Assembly (NCBI GenBank): GCA_959023295.1 | Contig: CAUFBM010000010.1 | Coordinates: 12,903 to 76,902 of the forward strand | Origin: an uncultured Collinsella sp. | GTDB taxonomy: Bacteria; Actinomycetota; Coriobacteriia; Coriobacteriales; Coriobacteriaceae | Length of the DNA: 64,000 nucleotides | Direction of reading: 5' to 3' | Part shown: positions 1-7,790 of the stretch, piece by piece | Position numbering within the stretch: position 1 is the first letter of the stretch | How the letters are laid out: every line of letters begins with the position of its first letter | Program-made: the position numbers and the translations under genes | Notes under the pieces: model-generated | What the model was told of the DNA's origin: nothing | Seen by the model: the letters and a program-made list of their open reading frames with translations, nothing else | The model's database searches: none

Positions 1-1119
1 GCAAAGCGCGGCGACCTTCTGGGCCGAGCCCTCGGGGCCATCGAAGCTTACAAAGTAGCCGCCGCGGGGGTGCGTCCAGGTGGCGCAGCCCGTATCGCCC
101 AGGCCATCGGTGAGCTTGCGCTCAACGGCCTCAAAGCGCGGGCGCAAGAACTCGGCATGCTTTTTCATATGCTCCTTGACCGCCTCGATGGTGGGAAGGA
201 AACGCACGTGACGCAGCTGGTTGAGCTTGTCGGCGCTGATAAGGCCCGCCTTCAGGCGCTTGGAGAACTCGGCGATGACCGCGGGGCTCGCACCGATGAA
301 GCCGATACCGGCGCCCGGGAAGGTGATCTTGGACGTCGAGGCAAATGCCACCACGCGGTCCTCGGTGCCCGCCGCGCGGGCAAGATCGAAGATGTTGGCA
401 AGCTCGTCGGTCTCGTCGTACAGGTCGTGCACGCAGTAGGCGTTGTCCCAGAAGATGCGGAAATCGGACGCGGCCGTGGGCATCTCGACCAGGCGGCGCA
501 CGGTGTCCTCGCTAAAGGTGATGCCCGTGGGGTTGGAATACTTGGGCACACACCAGATACCCTTGATGGAATCGTCGGCGGCAACGAGGCGCTCGATCTC
601 GTCCATGTCGGGGCCGTTGTCGGTCATCGCGACGGGGACATTCTCGATACCCAGGTCGGCGGTGATGCCAAAATGACGGTCGTAACCGGGAACCGGGCAC
701 AGGAACTTGACCTTCTTGCCGTCATGCGCGGCCTCGTAAGCCTCCCAGGGCTCGCTGCCGCACGAGCCGCAGCGCCAGAACATGCCGGCGATATCGTGCT
801 CGATCAGCAGGCTCGACGAACCCAGTACGAGCGTCTGCTCGGCGGGGCAACCCAGGAACTCCCCTGCCAGCTTGCGTGCCGAGGGAATGCCCTCAAAGCA
901 GCCGTAGTTGGAGCAGTCGACGTTGCCGTCGTGCAGATCGGCATCGGCATTGAGGATATCGAGCATGGGTCGAGAGATGTCCACCTGGGAGGGCGACGGC
1001 TTGCCGCGGGCCATGTCGAGCGCCAGGCCCTTGGCCTTGACCTCGGCGACCTCGGCTTTGAGCGCCTCGATGGCGGCATCGAGTTCGGTGGTTTCCATCT
1101 TCTGGTAGATCGTCTGCAT
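1..1119 (-). CDS. PLP-dependent aminotransferase, class I/II (C-terminus cut by window edge)
   Basis: Reading on the minus strand from an ATG at 1119 (upstream GAAAGG) gives 373 residues before the window ends, so the protein is incomplete at its C-terminus. It has the fold-type I aminotransferase layout. An N-terminal MARGKPSPSQVDISRPML stretch precedes a GSSSLLIEHD segment, an NPTG motif (KYSNPTGITFSED) follows, and the PLP-binding lysine is probably K264 in ASTSKITFPG. It resembles the bacterial aspartate aminotransferase subgroup (Asp_aminotransf/MocR-like domain) more than HisC. Substrate specificity cannot be read from the sequence. It appears to stand alone, divergent from the small gene at 1269. 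Confidence 0.85.
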   Translation of the reverse strand, partial: MQTIYQKMETTELDAAIEALKAEVAEVKAKGLALDMARGKPSPSQVDISRPMLDILNADADLHDGNVDCSNYGCFEGIPSARKLAGEFLGCPAEQTLVLGSSSLLIEHDIAGMFWRCGSCGSEPWEAYEAAHDGKKVKFLCPVPGYDRHFGITADLGIENVPVAMTDNGPDMDEIERLVAADDSIKGIWCVPKYSNPTGITFSEDTVRRLVEMPTAASDFRIFWDNAYCVHDLYDETDELANIFDLARAAGTEDRVVAFASTSKITFPGAGIGFIGASPAVIAEFSKRLKAGLISADKLNQLRHVRFLPTIEAVKEHMKKHAEFLRPRFEAVERKLTDGLGDTGCATWTHPRGGYFVSFDGPEGSAQKVAALC

Positions 1120-1268
1120 GGGTGCGACCTTTCGCGAAGCGGGACGTTGCAGTTCGTCTAAGTATAGACCGCCACCGCCGCAAGGGTATGAAGCCGTGAT
1201 AGATTAAGTCCATCGCAATAAATTACGAAACGCCGCGCATGCCGGCGTGGGGCGCCCAAGGAGGCACT

Positions 1269-1523
1269 ATGGAGTACGGATCGTTCCAGGCCGAGGAATT
1301 CGGCGACCTGCAGCGCCTGGTCGACGGACTGTTTTACGACCGCCACGCCATCGACCGCCTGGATCTCATCGTGCAGGCCGAGATCTTGGACCTGACACCC
1401 GACCTTATGGAAATCGTGAACCTTTTGCCGCCCGGCTACTACGACCGCCAATCGCTTTGCGACCAGCTCAACTCCGCCTTGGCCGCCCACGGCTGGGGCG
1501 CCGTCTACGGCACCGTGGAATAA
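1269..1523 (+). CDS. Small conserved hypothetical protein (84 aa)
   Basis: Starts at ATG 1269, chosen because AAGGAGG lies at 1258-1264 just upstream; a longer frame from 1239 would place this ribosome site inside the gene. The product is acidic (MEYGSFQAEEFGDLQRLVDG at the start), with no membrane segment or recognised motif. It contains a proline-glycine LLPPGYYDRQSL stretch in the second half. It is followed directly by a short palindromic repeat and a strong bidirectional terminator. Function is unknown. Confidence 0.6.
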   Translation: MEYGSFQAEEFGDLQRLVDGLFYDRHAIDRLDLIVQAEILDLTPDLMEIVNLLPPGYYDRQSLCDQLNSALAAHGWGAVYGTVE

Positions 1524-1527
1524 ACCT

Positions 1528-1555
1528 AGTCATTTAAGAACCTCCCCAATGACTA
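1528..1555. repeat. Dispersed palindromic repeat, family A copy 1
   Basis: TAGTCATT at 1528-1535 pairs with AATGACTA at 1548-1555 around a TAAGAACCTCCCC core. Near-identical 28-29 nt copies occur at 27355 and 52254. Confidence 0.7.
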
Positions 1556-1592
1556 AAACGCCGCCTGTGATGGTGTTCACAGGCGGCGTTTT
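1555..1592. terminator. Bidirectional intrinsic terminator
   Basis: AACGCCGCCTGTGA (ending 1570) and TCACAGGCGGCGTT (from 1577) form a 14-bp perfect stem with a 6-nt loop. A-run on the left and T-run on the right allow termination of both the small gene at 1269 and nhaA from the minus strand. Confidence 0.9.
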
Positions 1593-1609
1593 CAAACTTG
1601 TATGTGCCC

Positions 1610-2968
1610 TTACTCATCCTTGGGCGCGGGGTGTTTGCAGACCACGCTCATGTAGATCATGCCGAGCACCGCAGCGGTAACGGATCCGGCAAGAATGGCG
1701 GCCTTGGCAGCCAGGACCTCAAACTGGGCCGTCGGGAAAGCAAGGCCGCTGATGAGGATCGACATGGTAAAGCCAATACCGCCCAGAATGCCCACACCGG
1801 CAATCATATGCCAGTTAACGTTGCGCGGCAGCTCGGAAATCTTGAGCTTAACCAAGGCAAACGTCATGCCAAAGATTCCGATCGGTTTACCCAGCAGCAT
1901 GCCGAAGTATACGCCGAGCGTCACCGGGTCGGTGAGCAGCGTGCTCATGTCCACGCCCACCAGGCGAACCTGTGCGTTCACGAACGCAAAGATCGGCAGA
2001 ATCACAAAGTTGACCGGCGTGGAGATCAGGCGCTCCATGCGGATGAGCGGCGGGGTCACGCGGTGCATGACCCGCTCGACCTTGGTGGTCGAGACAGTAA
2101 AGTCGTGTTGGCCCAGGATGTGTGCCTCGTCGTCGTAGCGGTCGTCGAGCAGTGGCAGGCACTCTCCCAGCCAATCGGTAAGGCTATCGAGCTTGACGCC
2201 GCACTTGGCCGGGATGGTAAAGGCCAAGATGACGCCAGCAAGCGTGGCATGTACGCCGCTCTTGAACATACAGAACCACAACAGCAGACCCAGTACCGAG
2301 TACGGGGCAAGACGGTAATGCTGCGTCTTGTTGAGCCACACGAGCGCACAGGTCACAAGCGCGGCGGCGCCCAACCAAAACGGATTGGGGCTCTGACCGT
2401 AGAAGATGGCGATGGCGGCGATGGAGATAAGGTCGTCGGCAATGGCGAGCGTCGAGAAGAACACGCGCACGCCATTGGGCACGCGATTGCCTAAAAGCGA
2501 CAGCACGCCCAGTGCGAAGGCAATATCGGTTGCCATGGGGATGGCCCAACCGCTGCGGGCGCCGGCATGGTTAAAGATCAGGTAGATGCAGGCGGGAACG
2601 ACGACGCCGCCCACGGCCGCCAGCATGGGAAGCATGGCCTGACGCGGGTTCTTGAGCTCGCCAACTGTCATCTCGTACTTGAGCTCAATGCCCACGAGCA
2701 AAAAGAAGATCGCCATGAGGAAGTCGTTGACGAAAAGCTCAACGGTGAGACCGGCCGTAAGGTTGCCCAGCCCCACATACAGCGGGGTCTCCAAAAAGTG
2801 ATGGATGGTCTCGTAAGCATCGGTGTTGGCGCAGATAACGGCGGCGATAGCGGCAATCACCATGACGGCGGCGGAAATCGTGCCGTTCTCGGCGATGCGT
2901 TCCCAAATGTCGTGGCGTTCAAAGCGCTTGCGCTCACGAACGTTGAACAGCTGCTCAGTTGCTGCCAT
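1610..2968 (-). CDS. nhaA: Na+/H+ antiporter NhaA
   Basis: Full-length 452-residue NhaA-family antiporter, which exports Na+ in exchange for H+ across the cytoplasmic membrane. The family's key acidic residues are present: ATD at 146-148 and the paired aspartates D178-D179 in LAIADDLISI. These correspond to the D133 and D163/D164 positions of the E. coli protein. Roughly a dozen hydrophobic segments are visible, as is the C-terminal GGIGFTMSILISGLAF signature. The protein is longer than E. coli NhaA (388 aa), with a hydrophilic N-terminal tail of about 30 residues and a charged central loop. The start is supported by GAAAGGAG upstream. It appears monocistronic, ending at the terminator at 1555-1592. 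Confidence 0.97.
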   Translation of the reverse strand: MAATEQLFNVRERKRFERHDIWERIAENGTISAAVMVIAAIAAVICANTDAYETIHHFLETPLYVGLGNLTAGLTVELFVNDFLMAIFFLLVGIELKYEMTVGELKNPRQAMLPMLAAVGGVVVPACIYLIFNHAGARSGWAIPMATDIAFALGVLSLLGNRVPNGVRVFFSTLAIADDLISIAAIAIFYGQSPNPFWLGAAALVTCALVWLNKTQHYRLAPYSVLGLLLWFCMFKSGVHATLAGVILAFTIPAKCGVKLDSLTDWLGECLPLLDDRYDDEAHILGQHDFTVSTTKVERVMHRVTPPLIRMERLISTPVNFVILPIFAFVNAQVRLVGVDMSTLLTDPVTLGVYFGMLLGKPIGIFGMTFALVKLKISELPRNVNWHMIAGVGILGGIGFTMSILISGLAFPTAQFEVLAAKAAILAGSVTAAVLGMIYMSVVCKHPAPKDE

Positions 2969-3175
2969 GGGCGGCTCCTTTCACGGGATGGCTCCCGTCT
3001 TAAAAAAGCACGGCCCGCCCAGGTGGCGGCGCCGCGCTCTAACGTATTACGCTTGCATCTAGCCTACCCTGCACGACAAGCACGCAGGCGTGGCCGAAAA
3101 GCGGAACCACAGGTTGAACATTATTTGCTCAACGGCACGGGCACGCCTGTCCAAGAGACGACGCGGCGCCGTGCA

Positions 3176-3216
3176 CAAAAAACGACCGGAGCGCGGGGCG
3201 TCCGCGATCCGGTCGT
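3176..3216 (-). terminator. Intrinsic terminator of ppaC
   Basis: On the minus strand ACGACCGGA pairs with TCCGGTCGT (3182-3190 with 3208-3216) and is followed by a T-run. Confidence 0.85.
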
Positions 3217-3235
3217 GGCGTTCGGTCAACTAAAC

Positions 3236-4159
3236 CTAGCAGGCGGCCATGATGGGGGCAGCGACCTGCTTCTTACGGGAGAGAACGCCCGGCATCCAGA
3301 CGCCGTCGTGCTCGTCGGCAATGCCCAGGCCCTTCTGAGCAGCCTCGGTCTCGCCCTCGAGCAGGACCTGCGAGCCCTCCTCCATGATGTCGGTGATGCA
3401 CAGGACAATGCCGTCAGCACCCTTCTCGGCGGCGTAGGCGCGCATGGCCTCGCGAATCTCGTCGATCATGCCGAGTGCGCGGCTCTTGTCGACGGTCTCG
3501 TACTGGCCGATGAGCAGCTTCTTGCCGGCGGGCTCGAACATCTTGATGTCGTTGCCGACCATCTCGGCAGCGGTGAAGGAGCCGGACGGACGGGTAAGGA
3601 AGACCTCCATGCCAAACTTGACCGGGTCGACGCCCACCTGCTCGCCGAGCTTGGCGGCGACGGCGCGGTCGACATCGGTGGTGGTGGGGCTCTTGAGCAT
3701 GAGCGTGTCGGTCATCATGGCCGAGAGCAGCAGCTTGGCCTGGACGTCGGAAAGCTCAACGCCGAGCACGCCGGCAAGCTTGGTGACGATGGTGCAGCTG
3801 GAGCCCCAGGGCAGGCAGATGTAGTGCAGCGGGCCGGCGGTCTCGAAATCGCCGATGCGGTGATGGTCGACGACGCCAAAGACCGTGGCGTCCTTAAGAC
3901 CGGCGACGGACTGGGCAGACTCGTTGTGGTCGGTGAGGACGACGAGCTGACCGGCCTCGACGGACTCGATCACGCGGGGCTCGGCAATACCGGCGTCGGC
4001 GAGCAGCTTGGCGGACTCGGCCGGAAGCTGACCAAGGGCGCAGGCCTCATAGGTATTGCCGGCATACTCAACCTGGTTGAGCAGCTGGGACAGGACGACG
4101 GCGCTCATGATGGCGTCGTTATCGGGGTTCTGGTGACCAAAGACAAGAACGTTTGCCAT
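3236..4159 (-). CDS. ppaC: Manganese-dependent inorganic pyrophosphatase
   Basis: Family II (DHH-superfamily) soluble pyrophosphatase of 307 residues that hydrolyses cytosolic PPi to phosphate. Metal-binding motifs are all visible: HQNPDND at 9-15 (H9, D13, D15), D77 in TDHNE, the DHH motif at 98-100, and D151 in MMTDT. The C-terminal substrate-binding motif is SRKKQ near residue 297. Length matches the family without an inserted CBS regulatory pair. The gene is monocistronic, with its own terminator. Confidence 0.97.
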   Translation of the reverse strand: MANVLVFGHQNPDNDAIMSAVVLSQLLNQVEYAGNTYEACALGQLPAESAKLLADAGIAEPRVIESVEAGQLVVLTDHNESAQSVAGLKDATVFGVVDHHRIGDFETAGPLHYICLPWGSSCTIVTKLAGVLGVELSDVQAKLLLSAMMTDTLMLKSPTTTDVDRAVAAKLGEQVGVDPVKFGMEVFLTRPSGSFTAAEMVGNDIKMFEPAGKKLLIGQYETVDKSRALGMIDEIREAMRAYAAEKGADGIVLCITDIMEEGSQVLLEGETEAAQKGLGIADEHDGVWMPGVLSRKKQVAAPIMAAC

Positions 4160-4284
4160 GGAAATCCTCCACTTGATATGTGTACTTGGACGTAGCTATG
4201 GTAGCACGCTGGCGCCGAGCCTTCGCAGACGGAAGGGCCACGGCATATTTTGTGGCAGGTATGGGGGCCAAGGCTGTCCCTTTC

Positions 4285-4322
4285 GCACCATGTTGGTGCA
4301 AAGTAACCTGACCCCTTGCACC
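4285..4322. repeat. Dispersed palindromic repeat, family B copy 1
   Basis: GCACCA/TGGTGC hairpin at 4285-4299 overlaps a second unit, GGTGCA (4295) ... TAACCTGACCCC ... TGCACC (ending 4322). A related unit in the opposite orientation lies at 14696-14723. Confidence 0.55.
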
Positions 4323-4324
4323 AG

Positions 4325-5278
4325 CTATTTACCGGCGGCGCGCAGGGCTACGTAGGCGGCGCCAATGATGCCGGCGTCGTTGCCGAGCGAGGCGACCTTA
4401 ATGGGCGTCTCACGCGAGGCGGAAAGCGCGTACTGCTTAAAGTGCTCGCGAACCTTGTCGAGGTAAACATCGGCCGAGGCGGAGGCGCCGCCGCCGATGA
4501 GGAACATCTCGGGGTCGACCACGTTGGCGATAAGCGCCAGGGCGCGGCCGAGGTAGTCGGCCATGGTATCGGCCGCGGCCAGCGCAAGCTTGTCGCCCTC
4601 GCGGCAAGCTTGGAACACGTCCTTGGAATCGGAGGGGCCGGTGAGCTCGATGGGCTCGACGCCCGCCTTCTTGCATTCGGCAAGGTAGTTGCTCACCACG
4701 CCAGTGGCGCTGGAATACTGCTCCAGGTGGCCATGGCCGCCACAGCCGCAGGTGCGCTCCTCGTCGGGATTCAGGCACATGTGGCCAATCTCGCCGCCGG
4801 CGCCCACAACGCCCGACACCACGTCGCCGTTGACGATAACGCCGCCGCCCACGCCGGTACCGATGGTGACCATCACCACGTTCTGCACGCCCTTGGCAGA
4901 GCCGAGCCAGGCCTCGCCCATGGCAGCAGCGTTGGCATCGTTCTCGTACTTAACGACCGCGTCGGGGCAGTGCTCCTGAATGGCGATCCTAAGCTCGGGC
5001 AGGTTAATGGCAATGTTGGCCTTGACCTTGGCATCGCCCGAGGCCGGGATGGGGCACGGAACGGCCAGGCCAATGCCAGCCACAAAGGCACGCGGAATCT
5101 GCGCCTTGGCGACCACCTGGTCGATCGCCTCGGTCACCGCGGCAAAGCCCGCAGCGTCAACGATGGGAGGCGTGGGTACGCTGGCCTTGGCAAGCAGGTT
5201 GCCGTCCTCATCGAACAGGCCCTCCTTAACCGAAGTGCCGCCGACGTCGATGCCGATGTAGTACTGCTTAGGTTCCAT
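4325..5278 (-). CDS. glk: ROK-family glucokinase
   Basis: A 317-residue sugar kinase that probably phosphorylates glucose released in the cytoplasm, for example by the neighbouring phospho-beta-glucosidase route. The start at 5278 is chosen for GAAAGGTGGG upstream; a longer frame to 5344 has no ribosome site. Visible motifs are the phosphate-binding IDVGGTSVKEG (10-20), the catalytic ENDANAAAMGE (D114) and TIGTGVGGG (138-146). The ROK zinc motif is CGCGGHGHLEQ at 177-187 with H166 upstream. The third zinc cysteine of the usual CxCGxxGCxE pattern is a histidine here (H184). Convergence of evidence favours glucokinase, but other ROK hexokinases cannot be excluded. Confidence 0.88.
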   Translation of the reverse strand: MEPKQYYIGIDVGGTSVKEGLFDEDGNLLAKASVPTPPIVDAAGFAAVTEAIDQVVAKAQIPRAFVAGIGLAVPCPIPASGDAKVKANIAINLPELRIAIQEHCPDAVVKYENDANAAAMGEAWLGSAKGVQNVVMVTIGTGVGGGVIVNGDVVSGVVGAGGEIGHMCLNPDEERTCGCGGHGHLEQYSSATGVVSNYLAECKKAGVEPIELTGPSDSKDVFQACREGDKLALAAADTMADYLGRALALIANVVDPEMFLIGGGASASADVYLDKVREHFKQYALSASRETPIKVASLGNDAGIIGAAYVALRAAGK

Positions 5279-5332
5279 GGGAGCCCACCTTTCTCGTTTA
5301 AACATTGCCTGTATGGTACCGCTCCTAAGACA

Positions 5333-5373
5333 AAAACCTGCCAAAAAGGGACAGGTTTATTTTGGCAGGTTTT
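5333..5373. repeat. Palindromic repeat, family C copy 1 (terminator-like)
   Basis: AAAACCTGCCAAAA (5333-5346) pairs with TTTTGGCAGGTTTT (5360-5373) around GGGACAGGTTTA. A 14-bp stem followed by T-rich sequence in both directions could terminate transcription. Related GGGGAC-bearing palindromes occur at 9225 and 55236. Confidence 0.65.
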
Positions 5374-5424
5374 ATCTGGGAAAATGCGAACGCCCGCTCA
5401 TCAGCTCGCGCAAGGCCTTCGCCA

Positions 5425-5461
5425 AATATAAAGGCGCCGGAAGGCGGAGGCTCCCGGCGCC
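5425..5461 (-). terminator. Likely terminator of the cellobiose-type PTS operon
   Basis: On the minus strand GGCGCCGG (5454-5461 region) pairs with CCGGCGCC (5433-5440) and is followed by TTTATATTT. Confidence 0.65.
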
Positions 5462-5519
5462 CGTGAAAGGGACTGAATTGTCTGGTGGGCCGAACGGTCC
5501 GTCGCGGCGATAACGCCGA

Positions 5520-5861
5520 CTAGGCCGTGCGCGCCTGCAGCAGCTTGTGGACCTCGATGAGCTCCGTGGCCATGACGCGCATGGTCTCGGTGCCTGCCAT
5601 CTGGTCCTCGGCATGCAGCAGAATCAGCGGGGCCTCGCCGTTACGCTCGCCATTGGCCTCCTTTTTAAGGAGCCCCATGTGAACATCGTGACCACCGTTG
5701 TAAGCCTCGTCACCCTGCTTGATAAGCTCCTCGGCGGCGTCAAAATCGCCCTCCTTGGCCTTTTGCACGGCATTGATGTACATGCTCTTGGCGGTTCCGA
5801 CGAAACTGATGATCTCAAAGCAGGTCATCTGCAGCTCGTTCATATCCTCCATGCGCTGCAC
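5520..5861 (-). CDS. celC: PTS lactose/cellobiose-family IIA component
   Basis: A 113-residue helical IIA protein that passes phosphate from HPr to IIB. The phospho-accepting histidine is H83 in LLHAEDQM, the family's conserved position. The start is uncertain: a GTG directly after the IIB stop codon (5859-5861), or in-frame ATGs three or six codons later, of which the last has GGAGG almost adjacent. It is the last gene of the minus-strand operon bgl-IIC-IIB-IIA. The beta-glucosidase partner suggests an aryl- or glucose-disaccharide substrate such as cellobiose. Lactose, chitobiose and others in this PTS family remain possible. Confidence 0.92.
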   Translation of the reverse strand: MQRMEDMNELQMTCFEIISFVGTAKSMYINAVQKAKEGDFDAAEELIKQGDEAYNGGHDVHMGLLKKEANGERNGEAPLILLHAEDQMAGTETMRVMATELIEVHKLLQARTA

Positions 5862-6164
5862 CTAGCCCATCACGCTGACGCAGTGGTCGATGATGCCAGC
5901 AGCGTTCATGCGGCCGTAGTCGACCATGTTGATGACCTCAACCGGGAAGCGGCCAGCGGCCTCCTTCTCAAAATCGCCCTTGGTGTAGCCAATCTGCGGG
6001 CCGAGCAGCAAGATATCGCACTCGTCCAGGTGATCGTGAGCCTCGTTCATAGGACGGGCCTCGACCTCGATGTCCAGACCACGGCTTGCGACCTCGGACT
6101 GCATCTTCTGGACCAGCAGGCTCGTGGACATGCCGGCATTGCAGCAAAGCATGATCTTCTTCAT
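5862..6164 (-). CDS. celA: PTS lactose/cellobiose-family IIB component
   Basis: A 100-residue IIB protein that receives phosphate from IIA on C8 in the motif LCCNAGMSTSLLV, and passes it to sugar carried through IIC. Length and the Rossmann-like IIB layout are standard. Its stop codon abuts the IIA gene, implying translational coupling. A GC hairpin lies in the 153-nt gap that separates it from IIC upstream. Confidence 0.95.
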   Translation of the reverse strand: MKKIMLCCNAGMSTSLLVQKMQSEVASRGLDIEVEARPMNEAHDHLDECDILLLGPQIGYTKGDFEKEAAGRFPVEVINMVDYGRMNAAGIIDHCVSVMG

Positions 6165-6235
6165 GGTTTCCTCCTTATAACTGCGCGGCGCGCAGACGAC
6201 AACTGGTTTTATTCCTTGCGGCTACTGTACCCACC

Positions 6236-6255
6236 CCCTGCGTCTTTACGCAGGG
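6236..6255 (-). promoter_or_regulatory. Intercistronic hairpin in the PTS operon
   Basis: CCCTGCGT and ACGCAGGG form a perfect 8-bp stem with a CTTT loop between the IIC and IIB genes. There is no T-run, so it is more likely an mRNA processing or stability element than a terminator. Confidence 0.4.
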
Positions 6256-6317
6256 AGAGCCGCGAGCACCGGCACCGCGTACCGGCGCCCGCAACAATGA
6301 AAGGGAAAACGAACCGT

Positions 6318-7670
6318 TTAGGCGTTCTGCTCGGCAAGGGCCTCCTGCTTGGCGATGGCCTTCTCGGAGATCCTCATAAAGGGCAGGTAGACAACCATGC
6401 CGATGACAAGCTCGAGGGCCTGCCATACGCCGGCGCGCCAGTCAAAGCCCGTGGCAAGCAGGGCGTTAATGACGGGAGGCATGGTCCAAGGCACCTGGGC
6501 GATGCAGGGGCTGATGATGCCCGCGCAGGTCAGGCCATAGGTGATGCCGATGAACAGGTCGGGAAGAAGCACGAACGGAATCATGAGCGGCAGGTTGTAC
6601 ACGACGGGGTAACCGTAGATGACCGGCTCGTTGATGTTAAACAGGCCAGGAACGATAGCCATCTTGGCAACGGTCTTGGAAGCCTTGTTCTTAGAGAACA
6701 GGAAGGTATCGAGCAGGAGCATGAGGGTGCAGCCCGAGCCGCCGATAAGGGCGAAGCTGTTGACGATCTGCATGTTCATGTAGTGATCGGGCTGGATGGT
6801 GCCGCCGGCGGCAAAGGTAGCCATGTTGTCGACGATGAGCATGGTCAGGATCGGCTCGACGGTAGCGCCAGAGATGGTGGACTGGTGAATGCCGACGCAG
6901 AACAGCAGGTTCGCAAGAGTGTAGATGAGGATAACAGCCCACGGACCGGCGTTCATGATGCTCTTGAGCGGGTTGGAAATACACGTGGAGATGATGGTGC
7001 ACAGATCGGTGCCGGCAAACACGGCGAGCAGCGCTGCGGCAACTGCGAAGATCGAGAGGTTGAGCAGCATCGGGATCATGACGTTAAAGGAGTTGGAGAC
7101 CGCGGGGGGCACACCCTCGCCCAGCTTTACTTTAAGCTTCTCGACGCCGGAAATCTTGATGAAGAGCGTGACGGAGAGCAGGGCGATGATAATAGCCGCG
7201 AACAGACCGTTGGTACCGGTGTTGGCAGTCGAAAGGGCGCCCGTGACCTCGGCAGAGGTGATCTTGTCGGTGAGCAGCGGACTCGTGGCGGCAAGCGTGG
7301 CGGTGATCTGCTGCGGCATCATGATAACGAAAGCGGAGATGGCGACGACCACGCAGGCAAGCGGGTTATCGAAGCGCTCGTTCTTAGCGAGGCTGTAGCC
7401 GATCAATCCGGCCAAGACAATGGCAGAGACGTTGAGGGTGCCCAGCGTAATTGCCGAACCCCAGGTCTGAAGATTGGCAAGACCCGCCGCATCGAGCGGG
7501 AACAGAGGGAACACGACGTTGTTAATAAGAACCGCGATACCCGCAAGGATATAGAGCGGCGTGATGGTTGCGAAGGCATCGCGCAGGGAACGCAGGTGAA
7601 CCTGGTTTCCCACCTTCGCAGAGACCTCGGCAAATTTGTCGAGGAAGCTCTTTCCGTTTTCACTGGCCAT
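6318..7670 (-). CDS. celB: PTS lactose/cellobiose-family IIC permease
   Basis: A 450-residue integral membrane transporter that imports the sugar while IIB phosphorylates it. A cytoplasmic N-terminus (MASENGKSFLDKFAEVSAKV) is followed by about ten hydrophobic segments. The conserved NEPVIYG motif near residue 355 contains the glutamate used for sugar binding in this family. Size fits single-domain CelB/ChbC proteins. It lies 120 nt downstream of the glycosidase gene on the minus strand and before IIB and IIA. Confidence 0.94.
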   Translation of the reverse strand: MASENGKSFLDKFAEVSAKVGNQVHLRSLRDAFATITPLYILAGIAVLINNVVFPLFPLDAAGLANLQTWGSAITLGTLNVSAIVLAGLIGYSLAKNERFDNPLACVVVAISAFVIMMPQQITATLAATSPLLTDKITSAEVTGALSTANTGTNGLFAAIIIALLSVTLFIKISGVEKLKVKLGEGVPPAVSNSFNVMIPMLLNLSIFAVAAALLAVFAGTDLCTIISTCISNPLKSIMNAGPWAVILIYTLANLLFCVGIHQSTISGATVEPILTMLIVDNMATFAAGGTIQPDHYMNMQIVNSFALIGGSGCTLMLLLDTFLFSKNKASKTVAKMAIVPGLFNINEPVIYGYPVVYNLPLMIPFVLLPDLFIGITYGLTCAGIISPCIAQVPWTMPPVINALLATGFDWRAGVWQALELVIGMVVYLPFMRISEKAIAKQEALAEQNA

Positions 7671-7790
7671 GATTGCTCCTAACTATCAAATCCGGCCTTT
7701 TCCTATGCGCACGGTGGTCTGTCGCCCTTTGCCACCAGATGTGCCATGTTTTGCGCGCGGCGGCGCGCGGTCTGGGCGCTCGCCCGGTCG

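Noticed and set aside
70..1161. Long plus-strand open frame opposite the first gene
   Set aside because: Shadow of the minus-strand aminotransferase; no ribosome site and unlikely composition.
2567..4195. 542-codon plus-strand open frame
   Set aside because: Runs across nhaA and ppaC on the other strand; an antisense frame in high-GC DNA.
5547..7682. 711-codon plus-strand open frame
   Set aside because: Antisense to three PTS genes with clear motifs.
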